The notes under the pieces are model-generated. The model saw nothing but the letters and a program-made list of their open reading frames with translations. It was not told the origin of the DNA and made no database searches. A DNA stretch of 64,000 nt from Qipengyuania sp. JC766 (GTDB taxonomy: Bacteria; Pseudomonadota; Alphaproteobacteria; Sphingomonadales; Sphingomonadaceae): contig NZ_JBFEFL010000001.1 of NCBI RefSeq assembly GCF_040717445.1, positions 2,056,001 through 2,120,000 on the forward strand, in the 5' to 3' direction. Below are positions 7,805 to 19,117 of this stretch, in pieces (the stretch's first letter is position 1; every line of letters starts with the position of its first letter). A program made the position numbers and the translations under genes.

Positions 7805-8215
7805 ATGTCCACTTTCAAATTTCTCGCCGGAGCCACGCTTGCCATGGCAGTCGGCCTCGCCGCGCCGGCAGTGACCGCCGATGACGCGAAAGCGACCAAG
7901 GGCCAGGAAAAACTTGCCAGAATGCTGGAAGGCAAGGTGGCCGGGGAACCGGTCGGCTGCATCAACAACACGCGCGGTCTCGACCTGACCGTGATCGACG
8001 AGACCGCCCTGGTCTACAAGCGCGGCAGCACGCTGTACGTGAATTACACGACCGATCCGGAAGACATCGACGACGATGACGTGCTGGTCCTGCGTACCAC
8101 CATCGGCAGCCTGTGCAGCACGGACGTGCTGACCACGCGCGACCGGGCGGGCGGTTTCTTCACCGGCAACCTGTTCCTGGAGGAATTCATTCCGTACCGT
8201 CCTGCCGAGCGCTGA
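7805..8215 (+). CDS. secreted hypothetical protein, tandem paralogue B
   Basis: A 136-residue protein with an Ala-rich signal peptide and probable cleavage before DDAKATK. It shares with its upstream neighbour the segments L-A-(K/R)-(I/M)-L-E-x-(R/K)-V-A-G-E-P, the following cysteine, the second cysteine in GSLCSTD and the end FIPYR. Divergence elsewhere is high, so the duplication is not recent. The centre is acidic (DPEDIDDDD), which could bind cations. Function unknown; periplasmic location inferred. Confidence 0.8.
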   Translation: MSTFKFLAGATLAMAVGLAAPAVTADDAKATKGQEKLARMLEGKVAGEPVGCINNTRGLDLTVIDETALVYKRGSTLYVNYTTDPEDIDDDDVLVLRTTIGSLCSTDVLTTRDRAGGFFTGNLFLEEFIPYRPAER

Positions 8216-8221
8216 CGAACC

Positions 8222-8776
8222 TTGGCGCTCGCGGCGCGTCCCTGGGCGGCAGAACTGCTTCATGTCTGGTTTCGCGTGCTGCGCCCGTCCGACTGGTTCG
8301 GATCGAGCGATGCGGTCGACAGGCTCCTTGCCGAACGTTTCGCGGATGACCTCGACCGATTGGGCTCATGCGGCGCGGAGGATTTCCTGGACGATCCCGG
8401 CACCGCGCGCGCGGCCATCCTCCTTTTCGACCAGGTCCCGCGCAATCTCTTTCGTGACGATCAGCGTGCCTTTGCTTACGATCCGCTCGCCCGGGCGCTA
8501 ACCCATGGCGTCCTGAGGCGCGCATGGCATCGGGGGCTGGACGGTCCCGGCCGCCAGTTCATCGCCATGCCGCTGATGCACAGCGAAGATATTGCGGACC
8601 AGCTTCTGGCCCTGCGCTTCTTCGCGCAGGAAGGCCTGCATGAAGCATTGCGTTTCTCCCGCGCACACTACCGGATGATCGCGCGCTTCGGCCGATTCCC
8701 GCACCGGAACGCGACGCTGGGGCGAACCAGCACGCTGGCTGAAAAGCGGGCGATCGAGGCGGGATTCGCCTGGTAG
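8222..8776 (+). CDS. DUF924 family protein
   Basis: A 184-residue soluble helical protein. The family marks are VLRPSDWFGSS, a conserved LLFDQVPRN(L/I)FR segment, AFAYDPLAR, FIAMPLMHSED and a terminal FGRFPHRNATLGR. DUF924 proteins have a tetratricopeptide-like helical fold and no proven role. The start is a TTG at 8222, six bases after the preceding stop, since no ATG suits; it may therefore be the third gene of the operon with the two secreted proteins. Confidence 0.87.
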   Translation: MALAARPWAAELLHVWFRVLRPSDWFGSSDAVDRLLAERFADDLDRLGSCGAEDFLDDPGTARAAILLFDQVPRNLFRDDQRAFAYDPLARALTHGVLRRAWHRGLDGPGRQFIAMPLMHSEDIADQLLALRFFAQEGLHEALRFSRAHYRMIARFGRFPHRNATLGRTSTLAEKRAIEAGFAW

Positions 8777-8821
8777 GAAACCGAGCACCTCTTCCGCCGT
8801 TCACAGCGGCAGGAGACGCCC

Positions 8822-9604
8822 TTGCCCGAACTGCCCGAATCAGACGCCATGCGTCTCGTCATCGAACGCGAATGCCTCCATCGCACGATCGAAACGGTCG
8901 AACTCGGCGACGATACCGAATATATCGATCTGCCCGGCGCCAATGCGCGCCAGCGCCTCGTAGGCCGGCAATTCACCGAGACGGGGCGGCACGGGAAGTT
9001 CATTTTCGCAGGGTCTAAGACCGGACCGTGGATGGCGGTGCATCTCGGCATGACCGGGAGCCTCATCGCTTTCGACCATCCCGACGATCCGCCCGACTAT
9101 ACCAAGTTCCTGATCCGGTTCGAAGGCGACCGGCGGCTGGCCTTCCGGTGTCCGCGCAAGCTGGGCCGCGTCGAAATCTTCGACGATCCGGACGCATTCG
9201 TCGCCGAGGGCGGTTACGGCCCTGATGCCCTTTCGATCGACCGCGCGACCTTTCGCGAAGTCGTCGGCAGCACGAACGGCGCGATCAAGTCGGCCCTGAT
9301 GAGCCAGAAGAAAGTCGCGGGGATCGGCAACCTTTGGTCGGACGAAATCGACTATCGCATGGGCCTCGACCCGGAACGCACGGCAAGCGCCCTGTCGGAC
9401 GACTGTCTAGACCGGATGTACGATGCGATGGGCGACGTACTGTGCGCGATCATGGAGACCGAGGCGACCTATTCGAAACTCCCGGAGGACTGGCTGGTGC
9501 GCAATCGCAAGGCGGGCAAGACCTGTCCGGAATGCGGCGGGACGATTGCGAAGAAGACGGTCGGCGGTCGGACTGCCTACTGGTGCCCGGACCACCAGAC
9601 CTGA
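8822..9604 (+). CDS. formamidopyrimidine-DNA glycosylase family protein (Fpg/Nei)
   Basis: A base-excision-repair glycosylase/lyase of 260 residues. A TTG start gives MPELPES, so Pro2 (the Schiff-base nucleophile) and Glu3 are present. Other marks are GRHGKFIF with the beta-hairpin lysine, HLGMTG, the helix-two-turn-helix segment KVAGIGNLWSDE and a zinc finger at the end. The fourth zinc ligand differs: the finger reads C-x2-C-x16-C-x2-H (TCPECGG ... WCPDH) instead of four cysteines. ES rather than the usual EVE after PELP also marks it as a divergent member. Substrate preference (8-oxoG or oxidised pyrimidines) cannot be fixed from this. Confidence 0.87.
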   Translation: MPELPESDAMRLVIERECLHRTIETVELGDDTEYIDLPGANARQRLVGRQFTETGRHGKFIFAGSKTGPWMAVHLGMTGSLIAFDHPDDPPDYTKFLIRFEGDRRLAFRCPRKLGRVEIFDDPDAFVAEGGYGPDALSIDRATFREVVGSTNGAIKSALMSQKKVAGIGNLWSDEIDYRMGLDPERTASALSDDCLDRMYDAMGDVLCAIMETEATYSKLPEDWLVRNRKAGKTCPECGGTIAKKTVGGRTAYWCPDHQT

Positions 9605-9613
9605 CGGATCGGC

Positions 9614-10591
9614 TCAGGCAGCCTCTGCCATACCATTCATCCGCGCGAGTATGACCTCGGCCTCTCTCATAATCCTGTCGATGAGGTCCTGGCAGGACGG
9701 GATGTCGTCGATCAGCCCGGCAACCATGCCGCAACTCCACGCGCCTGCGTCCATGTCGCCTTCCATCATGATGCGCGGATAGACGCCTGCGACTTCGGGC
9801 AGGATATCCTGAATGGTCAGGTCCTCACCCAGTTCGCGCTCCTTTTCCAGCAGGCGTTCAACCGCTTTGTTGGTCATCACGCGCTCCGTATTACGCAGCG
9901 GCCGCATCACCAGCCGCGTGTCCAGCTCGCTCGCCGCGACGATGGCCTTTTTCACGTTTTCGTGAACCGGCGCTTCCTTCGTCGCGATGAAGCGGGTGCC
10001 CATGTTTATGCCGGCGGCCCCCATGGCGAGGCTGGCAACGAGGCTGCGCCCGTCCGCCATTCCGCCGCTGGACACGAACGGTATCTCGAGCTCGTCCGCG
10101 GCGCGCGGCAGCAGGATGAAATTGGGAACATCGTCTTCCCCGGGATGGCCGCCGCATTCGAAGCCGTCCACGCTGACGGCATCGCATCCGATGCTCTGCG
10201 CTTTCAGCGCGTGGCGCACGCTGGTGCATTTGTGGATGACCTTGATCCCCGCGTCCTTCAGCGCTGGCAGGACTTCCTGCGGATTGCGCCCGGCCGTCTC
10301 CACCACCGGGATCCCGGCATCGATGATGACCTTCACCAGTCCAGGATAGTCCGGCGGCGTCAGGCTGGGGAGGAAGGTCAGGTTCACGCCGAACGGCTTG
10401 TCCGTCATGTCCTTGCAGCGCGCGATTTCGTCCGCCAGCTTCTCCGGCGTGCCTTGCGTTAGCCCGGTGATGATCCCTAGCCCGCCGGCGTTCGATACCG
10501 CAGCCGCCATTTCCGCGAAGCCGACATAGTGCATCCCTCCCTGGATGATCGGGTGGCGGATGCCGAACATTTCGGTGATGGCGGTCTTCAT
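9614..10591 (-). CDS. nitronate monooxygenase-type flavin oxidoreductase
   Basis: A 325-residue FMN-binding TIM-barrel enzyme of the 2-nitropropane dioxygenase/NMO family. The N-terminal HPIIQGGMHYVGFAEMAAAV and GGLGIITG, the ECGGHPGEDD segment with the family histidine, and the phosphate-binding SSGGMADGRSL and GTRFIATKEA segments are all typical. It may oxidise alkyl nitronates or act as an NADH:quinone reductase; the family includes both. The ATG at 10591 has a very good site (AGGAGG, 7-base gap). It starts 2 bases after the endonuclease III stop, so the two form an operon. Confidence 0.88.
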   Translation of the reverse strand: MKTAITEMFGIRHPIIQGGMHYVGFAEMAAAVSNAGGLGIITGLTQGTPEKLADEIARCKDMTDKPFGVNLTFLPSLTPPDYPGLVKVIIDAGIPVVETAGRNPQEVLPALKDAGIKVIHKCTSVRHALKAQSIGCDAVSVDGFECGGHPGEDDVPNFILLPRAADELEIPFVSSGGMADGRSLVASLAMGAAGINMGTRFIATKEAPVHENVKKAIVAASELDTRLVMRPLRNTERVMTNKAVERLLEKERELGEDLTIQDILPEVAGVYPRIMMEGDMDAGAWSCGMVAGLIDDIPSCQDLIDRIMREAEVILARMNGMAEAA

Positions 10592-10593
10592 GG

Positions 10594-11322
10594 CTATGCC
10601 TCCTGTGTCTCGTCCTGATGTGCCGCATACCACTCGCACATATCGCTGACGGGACAAGTCTCGCACTGCGGTGCGCGGGCCTTGCAGACGCGCTTGCCGA
10701 ACTGGATCAGCCAGAAATGGCCATCCGCCAGCGCCCAGCCGGGTGCGCGATCTTCCAGTTGCTGCGCGGTCCGGTCGGCGGTTTTCGCGTGCGTCAGTCC
10801 GATGCGGTTGCAGACACGGTGCACATGCGTGTCCACCGCGATGACGTCCTTACCGAAGGTGAAGCTCATCACGATGTCCGCACATTTGCGACCGATCCCG
10901 GGCAGCGAAAGCAATCCCTCGCGCGTATCGGGCACCGTCCCGCCATGTTCGGCCAGCAAGGTTTCGCAGAAGCGGCGAATGGACCGCGTCTTGTTGTTGT
11001 AAAGCCCGCACGGCTTGATAGCCGCCGCGATCGTCGTATCGTCGAGTTCCAGTATCCCTTCGGGCGTCGTCGCCAGCGCGAACAGGGCGTCCGCGGCCTT
11101 CGCGGTGTTACGGTCCAGCGACTGTGCGCTCAGCATGCAGGAGATGCAGCTTCGAAAGGCATCGGGCTGGCCCTTGGGACCCTTGGCATTGCGCGTGCGG
11201 CCGGGCATCGCCTCGCGCAGCCGCTCGAACACGGTCTCGACCTGTTTCTCATCCAGCATGGACTTAGGAACGAGCCCGAAGCCGGTCGGTTGCCAGTGCG
11301 GAGCTTCAGGAGAACCGGACAT
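10594..11322 (-). CDS. nth: endonuclease III-type DNA glycosylase/AP lyase
   Basis: This enzyme removes oxidised pyrimidines and cleaves AP sites. It has the helix-hairpin-helix LPGIGRKCADIVM with the catalytic lysine, VDTHVHRVCNR with the catalytic aspartate, and a C-terminal 4Fe-4S ligand set C-x6-C-x2-C-x5-C (CKARAPQCETCPVSDMC). The start is uncertain: the ATG at 11322 gives 242 residues but overlaps the start of divergent gloA by two bases, while the ATG at 11259 gives 221 residues. Neither has a clear ribosome site. It has a basic insertion (GRTRNAKGPKGQP) after the first helix. A second paralogue lies just beyond gloA. Confidence 0.9.
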   Translation of the reverse strand: MSGSPEAPHWQPTGFGLVPKSMLDEKQVETVFERLREAMPGRTRNAKGPKGQPDAFRSCISCMLSAQSLDRNTAKAADALFALATTPEGILELDDTTIAAAIKPCGLYNNKTRSIRRFCETLLAEHGGTVPDTREGLLSLPGIGRKCADIVMSFTFGKDVIAVDTHVHRVCNRIGLTHAKTADRTAQQLEDRAPGWALADGHFWLIQFGKRVCKARAPQCETCPVSDMCEWYAAHQDETQEA

Positions 11323-11809
11323 GGCGGCAAATCCGCACGGATACACGTTCAATCACACCATGCTGCGGGTGAAGGACCCCGCGAAGAGCCTCGAGTTCTA
11401 TTGCGACGTCCTCGGGATGACACTGCTGCGCAAGAGCGATGTCGAAGCGGGCGAGTTCTCGCTCTACTTCCTCGGTTTCACCGATGACGAGGACGAGGTG
11501 CCGAAGGACGAGAAGGCCGCGGCGGAATACGTTTTCTCCCGCCAGGGTGTCCTCGAACTCACGCACAACTGGGGTACGGAGGACGAGGACGGTCCCGTCT
11601 ATCACGACGGGAATGCCGAGCCGCAGGGCTTCGGCCATATCGCGCTCGACTTGCCCGATCTTGAAGAAGCCGTGGCGCATTTCGACCGGCTCGGCGTCGA
11701 ATTCCAGAAGCGTCCGGAAGACGGGAAGATGCGGCATATCGCCTTCATCAAGGACCCGGACGGCTACTGGATCGAGATCCTGAGCGCGAAGGCGATGGCG
11801 GGCGGCTAG
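11321..11809 (+). CDS. gloA: lactoylglutathione lyase (glyoxalase I)
   Basis: This converts the methylglyoxal-glutathione hemithioacetal to S-lactoylglutathione. The 162 residues carry the two beta-alpha-beta-beta-beta repeats and the four metal ligands: His in FNHTMLRVKD, Glu in LELTHNWG, His in FGHIALD and Glu in YWIEIL. The ATG at 11321 has AGGAGA nine bases upstream. Its start codon overlaps that of the divergent nth (CATG), if nth uses its longest form, and its TAG overlaps the stop of the downstream convergent glycosylase. The length, with the internal EDEDGPVYHDG loop, resembles the longer eukaryote-like/zinc type. Confidence 0.92.
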   Translation: MAANPHGYTFNHTMLRVKDPAKSLEFYCDVLGMTLLRKSDVEAGEFSLYFLGFTDDEDEVPKDEKAAAEYVFSRQGVLELTHNWGTEDEDGPVYHDGNAEPQGFGHIALDLPDLEEAVAHFDRLGVEFQKRPEDGKMRHIAFIKDPDGYWIEILSAKAMAGG

Positions 11810-12513
11810 TCCGCCATCCGGCGGCCGGTATCGCACAGGGACTGCGCGGGACACCCCGCGCATTCGGGCGCGGCCGGCCGGCAATATGTCTGCCCGACCT
11901 TCTTCATCAGCAGGTGATGTTCGTCATACTCCGCGGCCGTCCATTCGGCCGGCAGGACGGGTTCGAGCGCGGTGTACGCACGCTTCGTGTCGGCGCGCGG
12001 CGGGACGATACCCATGCGGCGCAATATCCGGAGGTGATGACTGTCCAGCACCATCGCCTTCCGATTGAGCGTGGAGGCGTTGACGACACCGGCGGCGATC
12101 TTTCGCCCGATTCCGGGCAGGTCTTCGAGCCAGCGCATGGCCGCATGGGTGTCGAGATCCTCGAGGTGCGCAAGATCGACCGCCCCTCGCTCGACGAAGA
12201 TTGCCTGCAATGCCGCTTTCAGTCGCTCCGCTGCGACGTTGGGGTAGGTCTGCGTGGCGAGTTCCGCCTGCAGTTCGTCCAGCGATGCGGCGGCCACCGC
12301 CTCCCAGCTTCCAAAACGGGACACCAATCTGTCGGTGGCGGCGTTGGACACTTCCGACTTCGTCCGCGCCCCGATCACCCCCTGCACCAGGACCCATTCC
12401 GGCTCCCGCCACTCCGCCGCCGCGCGCTCGATCCTCCCGAAACGTTGGACCAGGAGTGGCTGGAGGCGGCGTAGGCGCTCCGTTCGCGGGTCCGGACCGA
12501 GGGGTAGTTCCAT
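11806..12513 (-). CDS. second endonuclease III-like DNA glycosylase (HhH-GPD, 4Fe-4S)
   Basis: A 235-residue HhH-GPD protein. The hairpin LPGIGRKIAAGVVN and the following VLDSHHLRILRR keep the catalytic Lys and Asp positions, and the C-terminus has a full iron-sulfur set (CRPAAPECAGCPAQSLC). It is diverged from the nth paralogue about 1 kb away, and the helix after the hairpin reads ASTLNRKAM rather than the usual form, so its substrate may differ. It begins 24 bases after guaA on the same strand and is probably read from the guaA promoter. The ATG at 12513 is the only good start. Confidence 0.87.
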   Translation of the reverse strand: MELPLGPDPRTERLRRLQPLLVQRFGRIERAAAEWREPEWVLVQGVIGARTKSEVSNAATDRLVSRFGSWEAVAAASLDELQAELATQTYPNVAAERLKAALQAIFVERGAVDLAHLEDLDTHAAMRWLEDLPGIGRKIAAGVVNASTLNRKAMVLDSHHLRILRRMGIVPPRADTKRAYTALEPVLPAEWTAAEYDEHHLLMKKVGQTYCRPAAPECAGCPAQSLCDTGRRMAD

Positions 12514-12537
12514 CGTTCTAAAGAACGCTACCCTCGA

Positions 12538-14112
12538 TCACTCCCATTCGATCGTGCCCGGCGGCTTCGATGTGTAGTCGTACACGACCCGGTTGATACC
12601 CTTGACCTCGTTGACGATGCGGGTGGCGCATTGTGTCAGGAATTCGGAGGGGAAGGGATAGACGTCTGCGGTCATGCCGTCGGTGCTGGTCACGGCGCGC
12701 AGTGCGCACACGCTGTCATAGGTGCGGCCATCGCCCATCACGCCCACGGTCTTGACCGGTAGCAGGACCGCGAAGGCCTGCCAGATCGCGTCGTAGAGGC
12801 CGGCCTTGCGGATTTCGTCGAGGTAGATCGCATCCGCCTTGCGCAGGATATCGCACCGCTCTTTCGTCACTTCGCCGGGAATACGGATCGCGAGGCCGGG
12901 GCCGGGGAACGGGTGGCGACCGACGAACATGTCGGGCAGGCCGAGTTCGCGGCCAAGGTCGCGCACCTCGTCCTTGAACAGTTCGCGCAAGGGCTCGACC
13001 AGCTTCATGTTCATCCGTTCCGGCAGCCCGCCCACATTGTGGTGGCTCTTGATCGTGACGCTCGGCCCGCCGGTGAAGGACACGCTTTCGATCACGTCGG
13101 GATAAAGCGTTCCCTGCGCGAGGAAGTCCGCCCCGCCGATCCTGTTCGCTTCTTCCTCGAACACGTCGATGAAGGTCTTGCCGATGAACTTGCGCTTCTT
13201 CTCCGGGTCGGTCTCGCCCGCGAGGCCGGCCATGAAGCGCTCCTCTGCGTCCACCACGACCAGCGGGATGTTGTAATGGTCGCGGAACGTCGTCTCGACC
13301 TGCTCCCGCTCGCCCAGCCGCAGAAGGCCGTGATCGACGAAAACGCAGGTCAACTGCTCGCCGATCGCCTCGTGGATCAGCACCGCGGCGACCGAGGAAT
13401 CGACCCCGCCGCTAAGACCGCAGATGACCTTGGCATCACCCACCTGCTCGCGGATCTCGGCGATCTTCGTGGCGCGGTATTCCGCCATGGTCCAGTCGCC
13501 CGAAAGCCCGCAGACATGGCGCGCGAAGTTCGCCAGCAGCTTGGCGCCGTCCGGCGTGTGGAACACTTCCGGATGGAACTGCGTGCCGTAATAGCGACGC
13601 TCGTCATCGGCAATGAGAGCAAAGGGCGCGCCATCGCTGGTGGCGACGATCCGGAAACCTTCGGCGAACTGCGTCACCTTGTCGCCGTGGCTCATCCAGA
13701 CTTGGTGCCGTTCGCCGACCTGCCACAGGCCTTCGAACAGGACGCAGGGCTCGGTCACGGTCAGGAAAGCGCGGCCGAATTCCCCGCCTTCCCCGGTTTC
13801 GTGCCCGGGTTTCACTTCCCCGCCCAGCTGCGCCGTCATCACCTGCTGGCCATAGCAGATGCCCAGGATCGGAAGCCCCGAATCGAACAGGATCTGCGGC
13901 GCCCGCGGGCTGCCCTCGTCCGGCACGCTGGCGGGAGAGCCCGACAGGATGATCCCCTTGGGCTGCATCCGCTCGAAAGCCTCTTCGACCGCACTGAACG
14001 GAGCAATTTCCGAATAGACGCCGGCCTCGCGAATGCGGCGGGCGATAAGCTGGGTAACCTGGCTGCCGAAGTCGACGATCAGGATGGAATCGGGGAGATG
14101 TTCGGACTGCAT
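12538..14112 (-). CDS. guaA: GMP synthase (glutamine-hydrolysing)
   Basis: This amidates XMP to GMP in purine synthesis. At 524 residues it is of normal length. The N-terminal class I glutamine amidotransferase has the nucleophile in GICYGQQVM (near residue 87) and the His-Glu pair in QFHPEVFHT. The ATP pyrophosphatase domain has the PP-loop SGGVDSS near residue 237. The C-terminal dimerisation domain ends PPGTIEWE, the family's typical end. It is divergent from gyrB across a 507-base gap, with a second endonuclease III gene downstream. Confidence 0.97.
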   Translation of the reverse strand: MQSEHLPDSILIVDFGSQVTQLIARRIREAGVYSEIAPFSAVEEAFERMQPKGIILSGSPASVPDEGSPRAPQILFDSGLPILGICYGQQVMTAQLGGEVKPGHETGEGGEFGRAFLTVTEPCVLFEGLWQVGERHQVWMSHGDKVTQFAEGFRIVATSDGAPFALIADDERRYYGTQFHPEVFHTPDGAKLLANFARHVCGLSGDWTMAEYRATKIAEIREQVGDAKVICGLSGGVDSSVAAVLIHEAIGEQLTCVFVDHGLLRLGEREQVETTFRDHYNIPLVVVDAEERFMAGLAGETDPEKKRKFIGKTFIDVFEEEANRIGGADFLAQGTLYPDVIESVSFTGGPSVTIKSHHNVGGLPERMNMKLVEPLRELFKDEVRDLGRELGLPDMFVGRHPFPGPGLAIRIPGEVTKERCDILRKADAIYLDEIRKAGLYDAIWQAFAVLLPVKTVGVMGDGRTYDSVCALRAVTSTDGMTADVYPFPSEFLTQCATRIVNEVKGINRVVYDYTSKPPGTIEWE

Positions 14113-14146
14113 GGGGGAAGCGTGTGGCTTGCGTCGCGCCCCCTGT

Positions 14147-14168
14147 CCAGCATCGGGCCAGCATCGGG
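14147..14168. repeat. 11-bp tandem duplication
   Basis: CCAGCATCGGG occurs twice head-to-tail (14147-14157 and 14158-14168), exactly one helical turn apart, about 35 bases upstream of the guaA start. It may be a regulator site or a simple slippage duplication. Confidence 0.6.
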
Positions 14169-14271
14169 GGCGCCAGTCGCCAAGTCAGGCAGCCCATGTT
14201 GCATAATAATCATCAAAAATCGATGTTTTCGCATTTGTGTGCGATCCGACGCAAGACTAAATGGGGCTCAA

Positions 14272-14310
14272 GCCGGGCGGCGACCCTCTCTCCTCTCCCC
14301 GCCGCCCGGC
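14272..14310 (+). other. GC-rich hairpin with CU-rich loop in gyrB leader
   Basis: An 11-bp perfect stem (GCCGGGCGGCG at 14272-14282, CGCCGCCCGGC at 14300-14310) closes a 17-base loop made almost only of C and T. No U-tract follows, so it is not an ordinary terminator. Confidence 0.65.
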
Positions 14311-14337
14311 ATCAAGGCCCAGCGTGACCCCCAATGA

Positions 14338-17160
<2,823 letters not shown>

Positions 17161-17163
17161 GCC

Positions 17164-17943
17164 GTGAGCTGGGCCGCAACGCCTGGTTCGCAGGAGGAAC
17201 AGGTCGGCCGGCTGATCCTGGCCGGGCTGATCTGCGTATTCCTGCCCCAGTTGCCGCTGCTCAACTACCTGTTCTACCCGTTCGTGATCCTGACCACGTG
17301 GTTCCATGAAATGGGCCACGGGGTCACGGCCATGGCCATCGGGTACAGCTTCGACCAGCTGGTTATCTTTCCCGACGGATCCGGGCTGGCGCAGTCGAGC
17401 GCGGAAGGGCGTCCGTCCGCGATCGGCCGCGCCCTCATCAGTGCAGGCGGGCCGCTGGGACCCGTCGCGATCGGTTCGGTCCTTATCCTCGCCAGCAGCC
17501 GGGAGAAATACTGGCGCCCGGCGTTGATGACCATTGCCGTCCTGATCGGCATTTCCGTGCTGATCTGGGTCCGCAGCCTGGTCGGTGTGATCGTGCTCCC
17601 CTTGGTGGGGGCGGGTCTCGTATGGCTGGCCCTGCGCGCAGACGATGGCTGGGTGCGCTTCAGCGTGCAGTTCCTGGGTGTGCTCGCCGCGCTCAGCATG
17701 TTCCGCGACTGGGACTACCTGTTCTCCGAAGGGGCCGTGATCGGCGGGGTCCCGCAGCTTTCCGATACCGGCAATATCGAGCAGGCCCTGTTCCTGCCCT
17801 ACTGGGTCTGGGCCATCGTGATCACGGGCATTTCCGCAGTGATGGTCGGGGCCAGCTTGAAATATGCGCTCAACCCGAAGCGACCGGGTAGTCCGCCCCG
17901 GCCCCCGAAACGGCGCGACAATGTCATCCGTGGAGACTTTTGA
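17164..17943 (+). CDS. M50-family (M50B-like) membrane metallopeptidase
   Basis: A 259-residue multi-pass membrane protein with the zinc motif HEMGH at residues about 48-52 inside a hydrophobic segment, and a second conserved stretch, ISAGGPLGPVAIGS, as in site-2-protease-like M50B proteins. Five or six further hydrophobic helices follow; the tail is basic and Pro-rich. The start is a GTG 3 bases after gyrB, so translation is probably coupled. No PDZ domain is seen, unlike RseP. The substrate is unknown. Confidence 0.85.
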   Translation: MSWAATPGSQEEQVGRLILAGLICVFLPQLPLLNYLFYPFVILTTWFHEMGHGVTAMAIGYSFDQLVIFPDGSGLAQSSAEGRPSAIGRALISAGGPLGPVAIGSVLILASSREKYWRPALMTIAVLIGISVLIWVRSLVGVIVLPLVGAGLVWLALRADDGWVRFSVQFLGVLAALSMFRDWDYLFSEGAVIGGVPQLSDTGNIEQALFLPYWVWAIVITGISAVMVGASLKYALNPKRPGSPPRPPKRRDNVIRGDF

Positions 17944-19102
17944 CGCGATCGTCCTGGGCGGCGGTGCGGCGGGGCTGTTCCATGCCGGCGTTGCCGGGCA
18001 GCGCGGCGCACGCGTGCTGGTGCTCGAAAAGGCCGACCGGGTCGGCAAGAAGATCCTGATTTCCGGCGGCGGTCGCTGCAACTTCACCAATCTGGGTGCC
18101 GGGCCGGCCAATTACCTTTCGGCCAATCCGCATTTCGCCAAGTCCGCGCTCGCCCGCTACAAGCCTCGCGATTTTCTGGATCTTGTCGAAAGGCACGGCA
18201 TCGCCTGGCACGAAAAGACCCTCGGCCAGCTGTTCTGCGACGGATCCTCGCGCCAGATCGTGGACATGTTGCTCGCCGAATGTACGGGAGGCGACGTCAA
18301 CATTCTCACCAGGCAGGACATCGCCTCGGTGGATCGGCAGGGCGATGGCTTCGAGGTGGTGGCGAACGGCACGACATTCGCGTCGCGGGCATTGGTCATC
18401 GCTAGCGGGGGGCCCTCCATCCCGAAGATGGGAGCGAGCGACTTCGCCTATCGCCTAGCGCGCCAGTTCGGCCTCAAGGTCGTCGAACCGCGCCCGGCCC
18501 TGGTGCCGCTGACGCTGGGCGGGGAAGACCTGCTGTTCCGGGACCTCTCGGGCGTATCGGCGCCGGTCGATGCCCGGGCGGGCAAGAGCTCGTTCCGCGA
18601 AGCGGCCCTGTTCACCCATCGCGGCCTGTCGGGTCCTGCGATCCTGCAGGCAAGTTCCTACTGGAAACACGGCGAGACGGTCGGGATCGACTTCGTGTCC
18701 GGGAAGAACGCAGACTGGCTGCTCGAGGCAAAGCGGGACCGACCCAAGGCGACGATGGTGTCGGTCCTTTCGGACATACTGCCGAACCGCCTGGCCGAAG
18801 CCCTGTGCGAAAAGCTCGGCCTATCCGGAGAACTGGGGCAACTGTCCGACAAGGCCCTGCGCGAGGCCGCGCAACGCCTTTCGAACTGGAGCTTCCGTCC
18901 GACAGGAACGGAAGGGTTCGCCAAGGCGGAAGTGACGGCAGGCGGCATCAGTACGGCGGAACTGTCCAGCCAGACCATGGAAGCCAGGAAAGTCCCCGGC
19001 CTCTACGTTATCGGCGAGGCAGTGGACGTTACCGGTTGGCTCGGCGGCTACAATTTCCAGTGGGCATGGGCAAGCGGGGACGCCGCGGCGCGGGCGCTCT
19101 AG
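17921..19102 (+). CDS. HI0933/YhiN-family NAD(P)/FAD-dependent oxidoreductase
   Basis: A 393-residue flavoprotein. It has the dinucleotide motif VLGGGAAGLFHA, the family signature KILISGGGRCNFTN, a central inserted domain and the C-terminal FAD motif GLYVIGEAVDVTGWLGGYNFQWAWASG. The reaction is not known for this family. The ATG at 17921 lies inside the end of the M50 gene (23-base overlap), so gyrB, the peptidase and this gene probably form one unit. Confidence 0.9.
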   Translation: MSSVETFDAIVLGGGAAGLFHAGVAGQRGARVLVLEKADRVGKKILISGGGRCNFTNLGAGPANYLSANPHFAKSALARYKPRDFLDLVERHGIAWHEKTLGQLFCDGSSRQIVDMLLAECTGGDVNILTRQDIASVDRQGDGFEVVANGTTFASRALVIASGGPSIPKMGASDFAYRLARQFGLKVVEPRPALVPLTLGGEDLLFRDLSGVSAPVDARAGKSSFREAALFTHRGLSGPAILQASSYWKHGETVGIDFVSGKNADWLLEAKRDRPKATMVSVLSDILPNRLAEALCEKLGLSGELGQLSDKALREAAQRLSNWSFRPTGTEGFAKAEVTAGGISTAELSSQTMEARKVPGLYVIGEAVDVTGWLGGYNFQWAWASGDAAARAL

Positions 19103-19117
19103 GCGTCCCAGGCCCGA

